In this document: one piece after another, positions 1 to 10,156 of the stretch | How positions within the stretch are numbered: the stretch's first letter is position 1 | Layout: each line of letters begins with the position of its first letter | Origin: Amphiura filiformis | Lineage: Eukaryota; Echinodermata; Ophiuroidea; Amphilepidida; Amphiuridae | Direction: 5' to 3' | DNA: 64,000 nt | NCBI RefSeq assembly: GCF_039555335.1 | Contig: NC_092641.1 | Location: 30,316,848 to 30,380,847, forward strand | Translations under genes and position numbers: made by a program | Notes under the pieces: generated by a model | What the model saw: only the letters and a program-made list of their open reading frames with translations | The model's database searches: none | Told to the model about the DNA's origin: nothing

Positions 1-930
1 TTGAACAAAACTCACTAAAACTAGTGACAGACAACAATTTAAGCACGTCTTTGAACCAAGTTTAATTTCTTTTCTAGATTATCTGTCTTGCCATTTTGTT
101 TTGGAAAGCACTTGTTAATGAGTGTGAAGTACAAACACCCCCCTGTTTCAGTAGTAACAATTATGATCTTTTGCATAGGCCTACTGAATATGCAGCAAAA
201 CGGCTTCATGCAGATTAACAATGCCTATTAACTTTAAAACCCATTTTGAGCCTTTTTGAAGATTTTTGGATACAATTTCTAGACTTTGCAGGCGCCTGCT
301 CGGCCAATAAAGCATTTTTCCCAATTATAATTCATCAGGGTGACTTTTCGTAATTCTTGTTTATCATCATGATTGAAATAGAACACATTTCATGACGCGC
401 ATTTCTTATTTTACGCGAAGAATGTAAAAAGAACGCGTTCATAATGACGGCCGTTACAAGGGGCGCAACACTAAATAAGCGTCCCATAGGATAACGTGTG
501 ATTTTGGCCTACTTCGAGCGCCATTCCTGGCGTCCCTGCAATACTTGGCAAAATAAATTTGGTATCAAATTAAAGCTCTGTTTCTGTAGATTCCAAATAT
601 TTTGTCGGCATATATCGATGACCGTTGACTTTTTTCGCTATTTCGCGGTGCAAAAAATACGGCCTAAAAATATACTAAATTCACCACTCACATTTCAAAA
701 TCGGAAGTTGTCTTCATCCGCCACAGAGAATTGCTTTTGAGATAAAATGTCCGTTTTTTTTCTGCATGTTATCATTGAAGACACTTGTCGAATTCATATG
801 AGCTGATATTGAGTGATTTAAAGTGAACATGTCGGTAGATATGGTCGCTACAATCTCATACTCACTATGGACTATATTAGCCGAATTTCGTTCTTACATA
901 AAATGCGTAGTGATTTAGTGTTGCGCCCCC
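1..930. other. Left edge, no gene seen
   Basis: Mixed AT-rich sequence ahead of the first recognisable duplicated block. The open frames here (60 to 80 codons) have no signal peptide, domain or biased composition that I can recognise, and they overlap on both strands. I see no RNA gene or clear repeat boundary. Confidence 0.5.
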
Positions 931-1166
931 TGAAGTCCTGGGGACATAGCGCCACCACACGAGAATTGGTGTGGCCTCCTCATGCGATACCTTCCTACGT
1001 ACAAACGTGCGTAAGAACGTACGATCGACGTACGGCGTATGGAATATCGCAATCTCTCTTATATGTACGTTGTACCTGATAGTGTATGTGTAGTTCTTGA
1101 TTAGTACGGCTAAAGGCCGCTACAGACTCTGGTATTCGACGTATAATATTTGATGTAACATATCTC

Positions 1167-1355
1167 TGTTATTTAATCCATTCTATTTCCAGTAATGTTT
1201 AAGTTCTAACGAATATCTGATAACGTAAAATCGATGATAATATCTTACGTAGAATATCTAAAAGAAATAGGTTTACATCGATTTTACGTCATTAAACATT
1301 CGTTAGAACTTAAACATTACTGGAAATAGAATGGATATAGATTAAATAACGTATG
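1167..1355. repeat. Imperfect palindrome / foldback MITE
   Basis: Two arms of roughly 60 bases read as reverse complements. The left arm holds ttccagtaatgtttaagttc and the right arm gaacttaaacattactggaa, with further pairing across cgttagaac and the taaaatcgatg stretch. Only the right-arm sequence is found again in unit B, at about 15.2 kb. No coding frame is involved. Confidence 0.7.
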
Positions 1356-1740
1356 TGTTATACCGAATATGTTACATCCACTAAAAGGTCTGCAGCGTCC
1401 TCAAGAATATCGGTTACTCCATGCATGGTGTTATTTTCTTTTAAAAATCCAAGGAAAATACAAGAATATAATTTGTCTCCGCGACTCTTACATCAATATA
1501 TAGATAACGTACCAATTAGATTGTATATTGACATTTATTAGCTTTTATTGACTTTTATTGTGTAATTTATCATATTTACCATGATGGATCATTTTCCGTG
1601 CAAATATTCAATTTAACCAATTCTTTATTTCAACATATCTCATGCAAAATTAGATTAACGGATAGCGGACACATGTATGTATCAATGGAATTCACATATA
1701 ATGAAGGTGACGAGCAATACCATAATAATAATAATAATAT

Positions 1741-1944
1741 CAAAAATATTTAATTTGTGTACATCGTGGAACATACTCTTTGCGTTGCTGTGCGTAGTAA
1801 GGTAAGCTGTTGTACCCAGATAACCTCGCTAGTAGTAATATGGACGCCAAGAGTAGCGTTGTACGCTCGTGTATTAGCATGATCAGTCGCGGAGTAACGA
1901 GCGTAGTTGAATGTTCCACGATGTACACGAATTAAATATTTTTC

Positions 1945-1948
<4 letters not shown>
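1741..1948. repeat. TIR element of about 205 bp beside a TAA microsatellite
   Basis: The ends are inverted repeats: aatttgtgtacatcgtggaa on the left and the complement ttccacgatgtacacgaatt on the right. Short TAA tracts lie on both sides, so the element may have inserted into the microsatellite. Open frames inside are short and lack features. Confidence 0.65.
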
Positions 1949-2020
<72 letters not shown>

Positions 2021-2023
2021 GTA

Positions 2024-2074
<51 letters not shown>

Positions 2075-2086
2075 GTAATAATAATC
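1948..2086. repeat. Trinucleotide microsatellite (TAA)n
   Basis: About 45 TAA units interrupted by a few TAG. The two long frames here would encode only isoleucine or leucine runs and are products of the repeat. Shorter tracts of the same repeat lie at 2982-3004, 16320-16396 and 58140-58162, at the same place in each duplicated unit. Confidence 0.95.
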
Positions 2087-2089
2087 TTA

Positions 2090-2980
2090 CTATAAATAGG
2101 CGAATGTTGTGGGTTTGTGAACGCAAAAGCTCCGCCAGTTTCGATCTAAACGTCGCCAACTTCATACGGGAGATCGTGGAATATACGGGGACGTGTTTAA
2201 ACTTTATTTGGTTGAAAACGGTTAAGAATTGGCCTCAAAATCAGTGAAAATTTGGTCGGTTGCCATCCTGGGTAAACAAAGAAAAATATTCAGTTGCTAA
2301 GCTAGCCACTCGCGTCGCAATGGCATAGGCCTATCTAACGCCGAGACTCGCATGTAGCGCAGCGATACCGCGAAACGACGCACAGTCACGTAATGATAGG
2401 TCTACGGGAAAAAGATGTGTGTTTGTTAAAAAGTAAAAACAACAAAAAGGTACGGGTAGGCCTATATGGGTTATAATTACAGTAAGAAAATGAAAACGGG
2501 AATAAAATAGGATAAAGAAGGAAAGAAAGAAACTAATCAGGAAATGTATAAGAAAAAAAAGCTAAAATAAGATCAGGAAATATACATTTAAAAAGCTATT
2601 AAACTGAGAACAGAATTAAATAAATAACATGGAAACGGAAAATCACAAGCTAAGCAGCAAATTAAAAAGACGCTGAAAGGGAAATTTAGAAAATAACGGG
2701 AACGGGATTAAATAAATTAAAAAAACATGGAAACGGCAAATCGCAAGCTTAGTAGTAAAAATTAAAAAAAAGGAACAAAACTGGCCCACTTAGAAGAAAC
2801 TAAAAAGAAAGAAAGAAAGAAAGAAGCTAAAATGGAAATGTAGGCCTAAGGAGTGTCAGGTTCAGATAAATAAAATTTACCTGTTCAATGATTCTACCGA
2901 TTCAGTTAGTCCTCCTGTTTTAGTGAACGCTCCCATTTACTTATCTAGCGGGGACCGCGCGAAGCGCGGGTGTCCCGCTA
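2090..2980. other. Insertion found only in unit A, no gene seen
   Basis: This stretch lies between two TAA tracts and has no counterpart in units B or D, where the tract is continuous. It is purine-rich on the plus strand (runs of gaaagaaa and aaaaag). It ends in a GC-rich palindromic patch (ccgcgcgaagcgcgg) followed by gctagtaataat. I find no coding frame. Confidence 0.55.
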
Positions 2981-3269
2981 GTAATAATAATAATAATAAT
3001 AATAAATCAAATTTTGTAGACACAATGTGTCAAAGCGCTAAACATAAAAAGTGACGACACCAACAATTCAGCAATAATTACATAACGATATTACGAAGTT
3101 TAGAAGTTCTTGATATGAAGGGGGAAATTGTCCCATAATGTATGAGGCAGATGAGAAATTTCATGTTCAACACCGGAGGAGGGCACTTAACTTTAGAAGT
3201 GACGGGTATTGTATCGGCGTTGGGTAGTAGGGACCTATCACATATAAAGGTTGTTTCATTTGGTATAAA

Positions 3270-3500
3270 CACACCTGACGTGGAAATTTCGACTTCCGGA
3301 CGTCGAAATCAGGTTGAAATAACGTTGTATTTGCAAATTAACTTCAACCTGATTTTTGCATTGAGAGTTGGTTGCAATCAGGTTGATATTTCAACCTGAT
3401 TTCAACTAACCTCTAGGTTGATATCAAGTTGAAATCAGGTTAGGTTGAAACTTCGACGTTATATCAACGTTGATTTAACGTCGAAATCCTAACCTGTTTC
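3270..3500. repeat. Short palindromic repeats around TTGAAATCAGGTTGAAAT
   Basis: Repeated direct and inverted copies of ttgaaatcaggtt and aacctgatttcaa fill this stretch, which ends at ccactgggtaatga. The same arrangement occurs at 16.68-16.89 kb and 58.39-58.59 kb, and its tail occurs at 46.85 kb. It is non-coding and probably part of a MITE. Confidence 0.65.
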
Positions 3501-3799
3501 CACTGGGTAATGAAAGAAAAATTGGGTACACAATTTTGAAAAAAAAGTACAAAAGTTTGCAAAACATTGGGTCAGCAGGTAACAAAATTACCCTTGTTCC
3601 AACTTTGCCAAATATACAATTTAAATTTGCTGAAATAAGAGTTTGAAAGTTTCTGATTATTTTTATGGTATTTTATGATAAAATTCTAGAAAAAGGTGGT
3701 CACTGGATAGCCGAACTAATAAAGGGTCGGATATTTTCGACTGAATGGTCTAATGATAGGCACATACCCGTCACTTCTAAAATTGAATGCCCCCCTAGT

Positions 3800-4200
3800 T
3801 CAGCAATTACACCTAGATTTCTTTCACTCGGAGCTGGTTCAATCGTTGAGTCACGGATGTGTGGTGATGGATGGAAATGTAGATGAATGCGAAAGCGAGA
3901 TGATAAGTGAAGAACTTCAGTTTTGTCAGCATTCAGTTTCAGATCATTGCAGTTGACCAATACATAAAGTCTTTGACCAGATTGACACATAGTTCAAGAT
4001 TAAAAAATAGTTGCATGGGTATCATTGTCATTGACTATAACGTAAATTTGAGTATCATCTACATAAATCATTTTGACAAGCCATATGAACCTATTATTAT
4101 AATGTCATCAATTAGAGAAGTATAAAAAGTGAAAGTAAGTAAAGTGGTCCAATAACTGATCCATGTGGAACGCCTTCTTCTGGTGTTTGACTGAGATATG
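3800..4200 (-). pseudogene. LINE reverse-transcriptase fragment (unit A)
   Basis: On the minus strand, from high to low coordinates, I read GVPHGSVIGPL (about 4170), IYVDDTQIYV (about 4060, the YxDD catalytic box), LNADKTEVLH (about 3925) and PSERNLGVI (about 3825). This is the order of motifs in the palm and thumb of CR1/L2/Rex-type non-LTR reverse transcriptases. The motifs fall in different frames, and the fingers, endonuclease and C-terminus are missing, so it is dead. Sequence after RNLGVI diverges at the same place in the other units, so the fragment was already broken before the duplication. Confidence 0.75.
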
Positions 4201-4309
4201 CCGAATTCCATAAACGATGACACATTGAGTGCGATTCTGAAAGTATATGATATAAACCAAGAAAGAGCTGAGTTTATTAAATTATTGAAATATCTATCTG
4301 ATCGTAACG

Positions 4310-4906
4310 GCTCTGGTATGAACGTTTCGATAGTATGTTTGTGGGACATGAGAGCACATCAGACATATCGAATTGAATTCTGAATACGAGGAATGTCCTT
4401 CTTATATCAAATAATTTTGATTTTTTTAATCGCGATATAATACAAATTTTATGACAAGTTATTAAAATTTGATATTTTGGTATATTAACAGTCCTCGAAG
4501 TAAACTTTCTAAATCTAATGATATTTACTTAAGACTGCATGTAGCTGTGATAAGAAGCCGACGCTCAATTTAAAATTTTTACTTTTCGTATTGAAGATAT
4601 GGCTTTTTTCCCCAAAAGACCTATTTTTTAAGTCCATATCTTCAATACGACAGGTCAACTTTTTCAATGGATCGTCGGCTTTTCATCCCAGCTACATACA
4701 CTGTAAGTACATATCATTACATTTATAAATATTTAAATATTTATATTTCAAGTTTTAATCATTTGCCATAAAATGTGTGTTATATCGCGAATTTAGAAAT
4801 TATTTGATATCAGAAGGACATTCTTATTAGATTCATAATGCAATTCGATATGTCCTCTCATGTCTCGCAAAAAATACAGTCCAAACGTTCATACCAAAGC
4901 CCTTAA
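4310..4906. repeat. Palindromic TTAA MITE (unit A copy)
   Basis: This is a long hairpin. The left arm runs from gtatgaacgttt through catcagacatatcgaattga to atattgaagatatgg. The right arm returns through the complement and ends in gtccaaacgttcataccaaa then cccTTAA. A separate insertion of the family at 54545-55198 shows TTAA at both ends, pointing to a piggyBac- or Kolobok-like mobiliser. The 26-kb transposon of unit B is inserted in the right arm of the equivalent copy, at gtaaGTACatatc (about 4706 here). Confidence 0.8.
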
Positions 4907-5346
4907 CGAAAAAGTATAATCATTAAGGTTATTGAAGACTTTGTATCAATCATAGCAGCGGTGTAGCTTTGTTGTAGAACCACATCCTACTTCTTCTCCA
5001 GGAGCTATACTGCCATGAATTTTTGGCATTTTAGGAATTGAATTGTGTCGATTTTTTCTGTCTTTCTTTCTTCACTCTCGCTCTATGACCATAAATAATT
5101 GTCTAATTATGGAATGCATTAAGTAACAACCCTACATGTACATAGACTTGTTAGGTTACACTCTTATAATAGCGTGTAGGCTATATACATGTGTGAAAAA
5201 CTATGTATCACTTTTTACAAACAAATCATTCCCGCACCCTCCTACCGCTCCTGCTGGATACACTAAGCCAAAATAATTAACTGCATTTTCTGCATGCAAT
5301 TACAGGCAAAAATTGAAGAGCTTTTAATTAACGATTTTAACAGGTG

Positions 5347-5880
5347 TATGCCCGCTATGTTGAAGATTCGTCGATGTCGAAGGTTCGGTATCGAATTGGA
5401 ATTTTACTCATATTATACCAGAGGGTTCGCTATGTCAAATAGGAAATAAAGTTTGCTCGAACATGGTCGAATATGAAAGAGGATTACGCATAATATCTAC
5501 AATGTAAATTTCAAGTATTTACAATAAATCCTAAGGGATTGTGATTAGGGACCAATCAAGTAGTAGATTTAAAATCAAGTCTTACAGATTTAAAATCAAA
5601 ACTTAAAGATTTGAAATTCAAATCTATCAGATTAATTTCAAATCTAAAATTGATTAGTCCCTGACTCCCTGATTACAACATTAAGGATTTATTTTTAAAT
5701 CCTTGTAATTTAGAGTGTAGGGTTAGGGTTAGACTTATGGCTAGGTTTAGGGTTACGGATATGGCTAGGGTTAGAATTCTGAGTTAGGGATAGTTTCAAG
5801 GTCTGCGTTTGGGAAAAAGTCGATATTCGACATAGCGGAACTTCGATAACAGGCTGGATGAACCTTCGACATAGCGGGCT
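5347..5880. repeat. MITE with CCCGCTATGT ends and TTAGGG-like patch (unit A)
   Basis: The left end reads cccgctatgttgaag and the right end cttcgacatagcggg, an inverted pair. Inside are palindromic aatcctaagggatt segments and an imperfect series agggttagggttag around 5718-5775. The element lies about 70 bases downstream of the peptide gene stop. It recurs at 45183-45727, 51597-52051 and 60427-60927. Confidence 0.7.
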
Positions 5881-5951
5881 ATATTAACCAATCTAACATG
5901 CTTAAAAGAATATCTTACCTAACCTATTCGTAGATCCCTACAGGCAGGTGA

Positions 5952-6209
5952 TTACCGGCACATTGGCCATGTTGGCGGACAAGGCAGCCAATATTTTCGA
6001 CGTTGCCTGACTTGGGCGCGGTCAGAGCTTAGCTCTTCTTCCGCGCGTTTTTCGGCAAGTGGGTCACGGCGTATTCTTGCTTCAGCTGCATCATCATTTA
6101 TCGCCAAGTTGTTTCGATCTTGTAGAGTCACATCATGAGCTGGGTTTGCGCAGTGCGCAAATGATGCCACAGCAACAATCAGTATAGCTAGAACTAGGAC
6201 CTTTGCCAT
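5952..6209 (-). CDS. Secreted prepropeptide, Cys-ring type (copy A)
   Basis: The product is 85 residues. I start at MAKVLVL rather than the upstream in-frame Met (6275), because a TATA box lies between them. Residues 1-20 form a clear signal peptide ending AHC. A pro-region (about 21-71) has basic cleavage sites RIRR (45-48), EKR (53-55) and RQRR (68-71). Cleavage at RQRR would release KYWLPCPPTWPMCR, where C77 and C84 can close an eight-residue ring. This layout (signal, acidic pro-region, single C-terminal peptide) is that of neuropeptide, antimicrobial or venom-type precursors. I do not recognise the family and assign no activity. A consensus splice donor (AG then GTAAGA) lies about 30 bases after the stop. 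Three paralogues lie in the window. Confidence 0.75.
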   Translation of the reverse strand: MAKVLVLAILIVAVASFAHCANPAHDVTLQDRNNLAINDDAAEARIRRDPLAEKRAEEELSSDRAQVRQRRKYWLPCPPTWPMCR

Positions 6210-6257
6210 CGTGACTTCGTGTAGCCTGTTATGAATAAACCGATATTTTGTTAGGCT

Positions 6258-6264
6258 CTTTATA
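6258..6264 (-). promoter_or_regulatory. TATA box of peptide gene A
   Basis: Read on the minus strand, ACTATAAAGAGCC lies about 50 bases before the ATG at 6209. That leaves room for a start site near 6230 and a leader of about 20 bases. The same motif sits at the same place in all four paralogues. Confidence 0.65.
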
Positions 6265-6286
6265 GTTTTCTGCATGACTTATTAAT

Positions 6287-6292
6287 CACGTG
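6287..6292 (-). promoter_or_regulatory. CACGTG E-box upstream of peptide gene A
   Basis: A palindromic CACGTG lies 24 to 30 bases upstream of the TATA box and is kept in copies B (46144-46149), C (52497-52502) and D (61343-61348). CACGTG is the classic bHLH site. Conservation between young duplicates is weak proof of function. Confidence 0.4.
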
Positions 6293-6329
6293 TGTTAGAA
6301 TATTTACATTCTGGTCCGCAACGAAAATA

Positions 6330-7100
6330 TGTTTGTGCGTGAAATTAATCAACCTTTCTCTCTACTTTTTCCAGTCACAGATTATTCACCTAAAAGTGTC
6401 CCCTAGTGAGTCAAAAAAAAGCAAGGGCGCAGCCATAACAGCATGCAGGTCCCGATAATGTGGGGGTGGGGCAGTTTGATAATCTCTCTGGCTCAATATC
6501 TGGACAAGATAGACAAGATCTGAACCTTGCTAGGATATCAATTGACTCGGGGGAAAAAGTCTGAAATTAATTGGCAACTTCTGTAGATTAAATTCAGACT
6601 TCCGCTCTCCCCATGGTTCATTTAGGATTGGGTAAATGAATTACCAAAGTACTCCGTCGTTCGGAGGGGACGTTAAGCCGTTGGTCCCGTGTGCAGAGAG
6701 CCATTCCTGTACATGTATTTCGCAGCCAGTTTCGAAAAGAGTAGGGTGTTAACCCCTGACTGTTCCCAATCCGTCCCGGTGTTCAAATGGACCCCAATGG
6801 AAATAATCTTCAATAGAGGCTTTCTTGCGCTATCCAGGGTTATCAAAACCCGAACAAATCAAATCAAATCAAAATTAATTGACGGGTAACCGCCCTTTCT
6901 CCCTCCTTTTTCCAGTCACATATTTTTCACTGAAAAGTGTCTTCTAAGGAGTCAAAAAAGCAAGGGCGCAGCCAGCATGCAGATCTGATCACGGAGAGGG
7001 TGGGCAGCTTGATAGTCCCTCTGACTCAATTTCGGGACAAGATAGACAACAAATTCGGTGCTAAATATGAGCATGGTGTTAAAACATCCTCAACAAAACC
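6330..7100. repeat. Local duplication upstream of peptide gene A
   Basis: The block ttttccagtcacagatt through gcaagggcgcagcc occurs at 6365-6440 and again at 6905-6980 with small differences, separated by the LINE/SINE tail insertion. Unit C has the same doubling; B and D have one block. The frame that crosses it looks non-coding. Confidence 0.6.
6574..6871 (+). mobile_element. LINE/SINE 3' end with (CAAAT)n tail, unit A
   Basis: About 300 bp ending in repeated aaatc units (6856-6871), flanked by a direct repeat AAATTAATTG at 6564-6573 and 6872-6881. The body holds ggaggggacgttaagccgtt and cccgtgtgcagagagcc, typical of the 3' ends of non-LTR elements with short tandem tails. Unit B has the uninterrupted site (gaaattaattgacggg, about 46207). 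The copy in unit C is at 52785-53082, so insertion came before the A/C split. Confidence 0.7.
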
Positions 7101-7985
7101 CCCTTTATGACAAAATAATTTATGTCTGTTACAGCGAACGAACTGAAGACGGGAATAATACAGGAGGTGCTGTTCCCACCTAAAAACACATTATGAGAGT
7201 GCCTTCAATAATTAAATAAATTTGTAAATTTGTACTCGCTCAGCGGGCAATTTGTGAGCAAATCAGGTGGTTCTTTTGACAATAAGGTATGTTTGAGTAT
7301 TATGTTAGCAATTATAAAGGCGTAACCAAGGGGTGCACTTTAAACACATATCTAAACTTAAATAAAGGTTATGCTACTTGCAACGCTTTTTAAACTCTTG
7401 TAGGTGTTTACACAGTCAAGGTATAGAAGTAAATACTACATTAAACACTTTCAATGCTAAACTATTAGGCTACACATAGTCGCTCCTAAACCCTTATGCT
7501 ACACACGTCCAATTATTTCCACTCTAAACCCCTAGCTGTAACCATTTTTAAATACGTTAGGCGTTTATCCAATTTGTTATTAGTCCAAAAAATATTGTTG
7601 TGTTGCCCTCAAGTGGGAAAAATGGGAAAGTTGGGTCGGTCGGTCGGAATTGTTTTTTTTAACCTTCAGTTTTTAAAAATCCCTTCAAATATTAAATAAT
7701 GCTTCTTCAATTAGGGGACCATTTGTCAATTTTGACTTCTGGATACTTGTTAGACATGTTAGATATTTAATTAAAGATTAGTCTATCAATAAAATATTAA
7801 TTGGCCTATACTCTACATGTACTTTTTCAGAAAAAGGTTTTCTATTTTGATACATATTCTCCTACACATCACAAATCCAAAATAAAAACACCGTCCCTTT
7901 GGTTACAAGTTATCACACTTTGAATTTGTATCTAAACGCATCCTAACAACTTATATCCGTCTTAAATACCTTAATGCTACCGTTT
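7100..7985. other. Non-coding part of unit A shared with unit C
   Basis: AT-rich sequence matched at about 53.3-54.17 kb with small indels. I find no frame or structured RNA that I can support. A stretch including ctacatgtactttttcagaa near 7815 pairs, in unit C only, with an inverted copy about 350 bases away. Confidence 0.5.
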
Positions 7986-7986
7986 A

Positions 7987-8661
7987 CAGTGGCGTACCGT
8001 GGCCGCCCTTCCCCCGCATTTCAACCGGGGGTTGAAAAATCAATTTTGCCGCCCTTCCTCAACAGCCCGAAAAGGTTGCCCCAATTTTTTACGGTCGTTT
8101 GAAAAAGTGAAGTGCAAAAAAAAAAGGATTTATAGGCGCTACCGCCCTAAAAGCAACACATTTTGATGTATGGTACAATTTTTCACATTTTCCGCCCTTT
8201 TTCTTTACTAATTCTTTTTGCCGCCCTTCTTCTTCCGCCGCCCTCTTTTTGCCGCCCTTCTTCTTTCCGCCGCCCTTCGATTTGGCCGCCCCTGCTTTGA
8301 CCCCGGGGTTGGCGCTCCCAAGGCCCCCACAAAATACTCGCATGGTTTAGCTAAGCCCCGAAGAAGTTCTCCCTAGTTGAAGGTATACCGGGATGTGCCA
8401 TGGTTTTGGGATACCTTTTCAGCAATTTTGGTATATCGATGGGTGGGTTGTCAGTGGAGATTGAGCGCATTTGGGAAAATGTGCCACTAAAAGCGCCCAA
8501 TTAGGGCAAATTTGGGTGCATTTTGGGTGTTTTTTTGTGAAAAATTGGTATACTGATGGGTGGCAAAAACAGCAAAAAGTAGGTATAGAGAAAGTCAGCA
8601 TCCGAAAGTCTGCGTGGCACATACCCATATTTTTTTTTTCGAAGACCCCCCCCCCCGGAGC
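7987..8661. mobile_element. Insertion in unit A absent from unit C
   Basis: Unit C reads accgtttaactaagcgac without interruption (about 54170). Unit A has about 675 bases between accgttta and ctaagcgac. The insert begins cagtggcgtaccgtgg, a start common in hAT-like elements. It contains low-complexity ccgcccttcttc repeats and a second half built on ggtatacngatgggtgg. I see no matching inverted end, so the class stays open. Confidence 0.6.
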
Positions 8662-10140
8662 TAAGCGACATGTTTAGATATCAAACATCAACTTATTTAT
8701 AATCTAAACACAATATAACCGCCACTGTTTAGCTTAATTGTGTGTAGGTTATACAGGTTGATGTTTAAACGCCCAATGTGTCAAAAAAGTGTTACAGCTC
8801 AGGATTTACAGTGTGGGTATTATTTTAAAATATAAACACAGATTTTATAACATTTCACTACACAAACCTGTTTATGAAAATTTTAGTGTTTAAAGTAAAG
8901 CATTGTATAGACGTTTCTAGTTCTGTTAATCATAAACATGGAATTTGTATGCAACTTTGCCGAATTTTATACAATTTGCCGACAACTTTGCATCACTTAA
9001 GTTAAGTTGCGGAACTTACAGAAAGCTTATCACATTTTGAAAATTTTTACTCTACTATGCGACACTTTAATATGCAACATTTGATACAGAGTTTGTATGC
9101 GTTTTCATATTCATGATTAATATTTTTAACATAAAACCGTTTAACATATTTAACTTTATATCATTAACCCAGTTGTGTACATTTATTGAGTTGTAAAAAA
9201 ACGATACTTAAATTAAATGGATTGTCTAAGCAGAGATTTACAGAGATTGCAATTTCATTCAATTGCAGGCAGCTGTGCGCATTTTATTTTTATTTTATGC
9301 ATTATGCCGTTCGTATTCGTTTTTGCATTCTGATTAACAGTACTTAAACATAATACAATAATAAACTTAATGACATTAATGAACCTAGTGTGCGCTTTCA
9401 TCAAGCTATAGGTAATTAAATTTAATGGTATGTCAATTAAATGAATTTACATTAACCCTTCTAAATATCTCAAACCATTTTATTTTCTGATTAACATTTA
9501 CAGAACTTTGTTGCAAAAGGACTTTGATCCACTTTTTGACTTTTTATGCAAAACAGCTTTTTTTAATCATTGTGCAATTATTACTTGTTCTATTTGAAAT
9601 ATTTTGGTTTTGGATACAGTGCTGATGATTAGAAACTAAAAGAATAGGTTTGGTACAATTTTCCAAGTCTTAATATTTCTTTTATTATTTCTTTTATATC
9701 ACGCCTTTTGTGGATATAAGGCCTTTTGCTGCAAAATAAATTTACCTCTTTTCTAGAAACCACATTTGCAATCAAATTTGAGCCCATTTTTTGAACTACC
9801 TTATGTAGCTTGACTAATGCTTTTAAAATAATCAAAAAAAGAAAATTTGTAATATCTCATTTACTTTTTTTAATGTAAATGTTTAATTAAATTCTGCAAA
9901 ATGCCATTTTGGGCCATTTTTTAGTATTTCCAAAGCTACAACTTTTGTTATTTAATTTTTTTTTCAAACATAGTGACCTAAAACAGTTTCTTTGGTTTTA
10001 ATATATTATATATCAAAAATTTAAAACAAAACAATTTTTCCAAAATTTTATATTCATTTTAAGTTCAGATTTCGGGAAATTTCCGTAGCTTTCCAAAAGG
10101 GAAATATACGATATCTCTGGAAGGGAAGGCGGTATTAAGG
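8661..10140. other. AT-rich non-coding tail of unit A
   Basis: It is matched in unit C up to about 9695 and then diverges. From 9700 to 10140 there is aaggccttttgctgcaaa and a stretch ttttatattcattttaagtt (about 10047) that recurs on the far side of the LINE at 11.76-11.93 kb. No gene is seen. Confidence 0.5.
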
Positions 10141-10156
10141 TGAACCAGCCACCAAA

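Larger units (their letters stand above)
930..9700. repeat. Segmental duplication unit A
   Basis: This is the most continuous of four paralogous units. Its start (about 940-1060, with gccaccacacgag and cctcatgcgatacct) is matched at 13.62-13.74 kb. The stretch 3000-6300 is matched in units B, C and D, and 6300-9700 is matched in unit C at 52.5-56.0 kb. Homology with C stops near 9695 in A and 56010 in C. The unit carries one peptide gene, one reverse-transcriptase fragment and several MITEs. It lacks the 26-kb transposon found in B and the element at 51.08 kb found in C, so it serves as the empty-site reference. Confidence 0.85.

Noticed and set aside
1907-2165. Open frames encoding poly-isoleucine and poly-leucine
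   Set aside because: They are translations of the TAA microsatellite on the two strands; the pair at 16215-16413 is the same.
4198-4383. 61-codon plus-strand frame shared by units A and C
   Set aside because: It crosses the boundary between the LINE fragment and the hairpin MITE and is antisense to the reverse-transcriptase motifs; conservation follows from duplication.
5718-5775. Chromosome-end telomere
   Set aside because: The TTAGGG copies are few, degenerate, internal and repeated in each unit, so no chromosome end lies here.
6210-6275. Longer N-terminus (MQKTIKS...) for peptide genes A and C
   Set aside because: The extension overlaps the TATA box, is absent in B and D, and would put a charged segment ahead of a perfect signal peptide.
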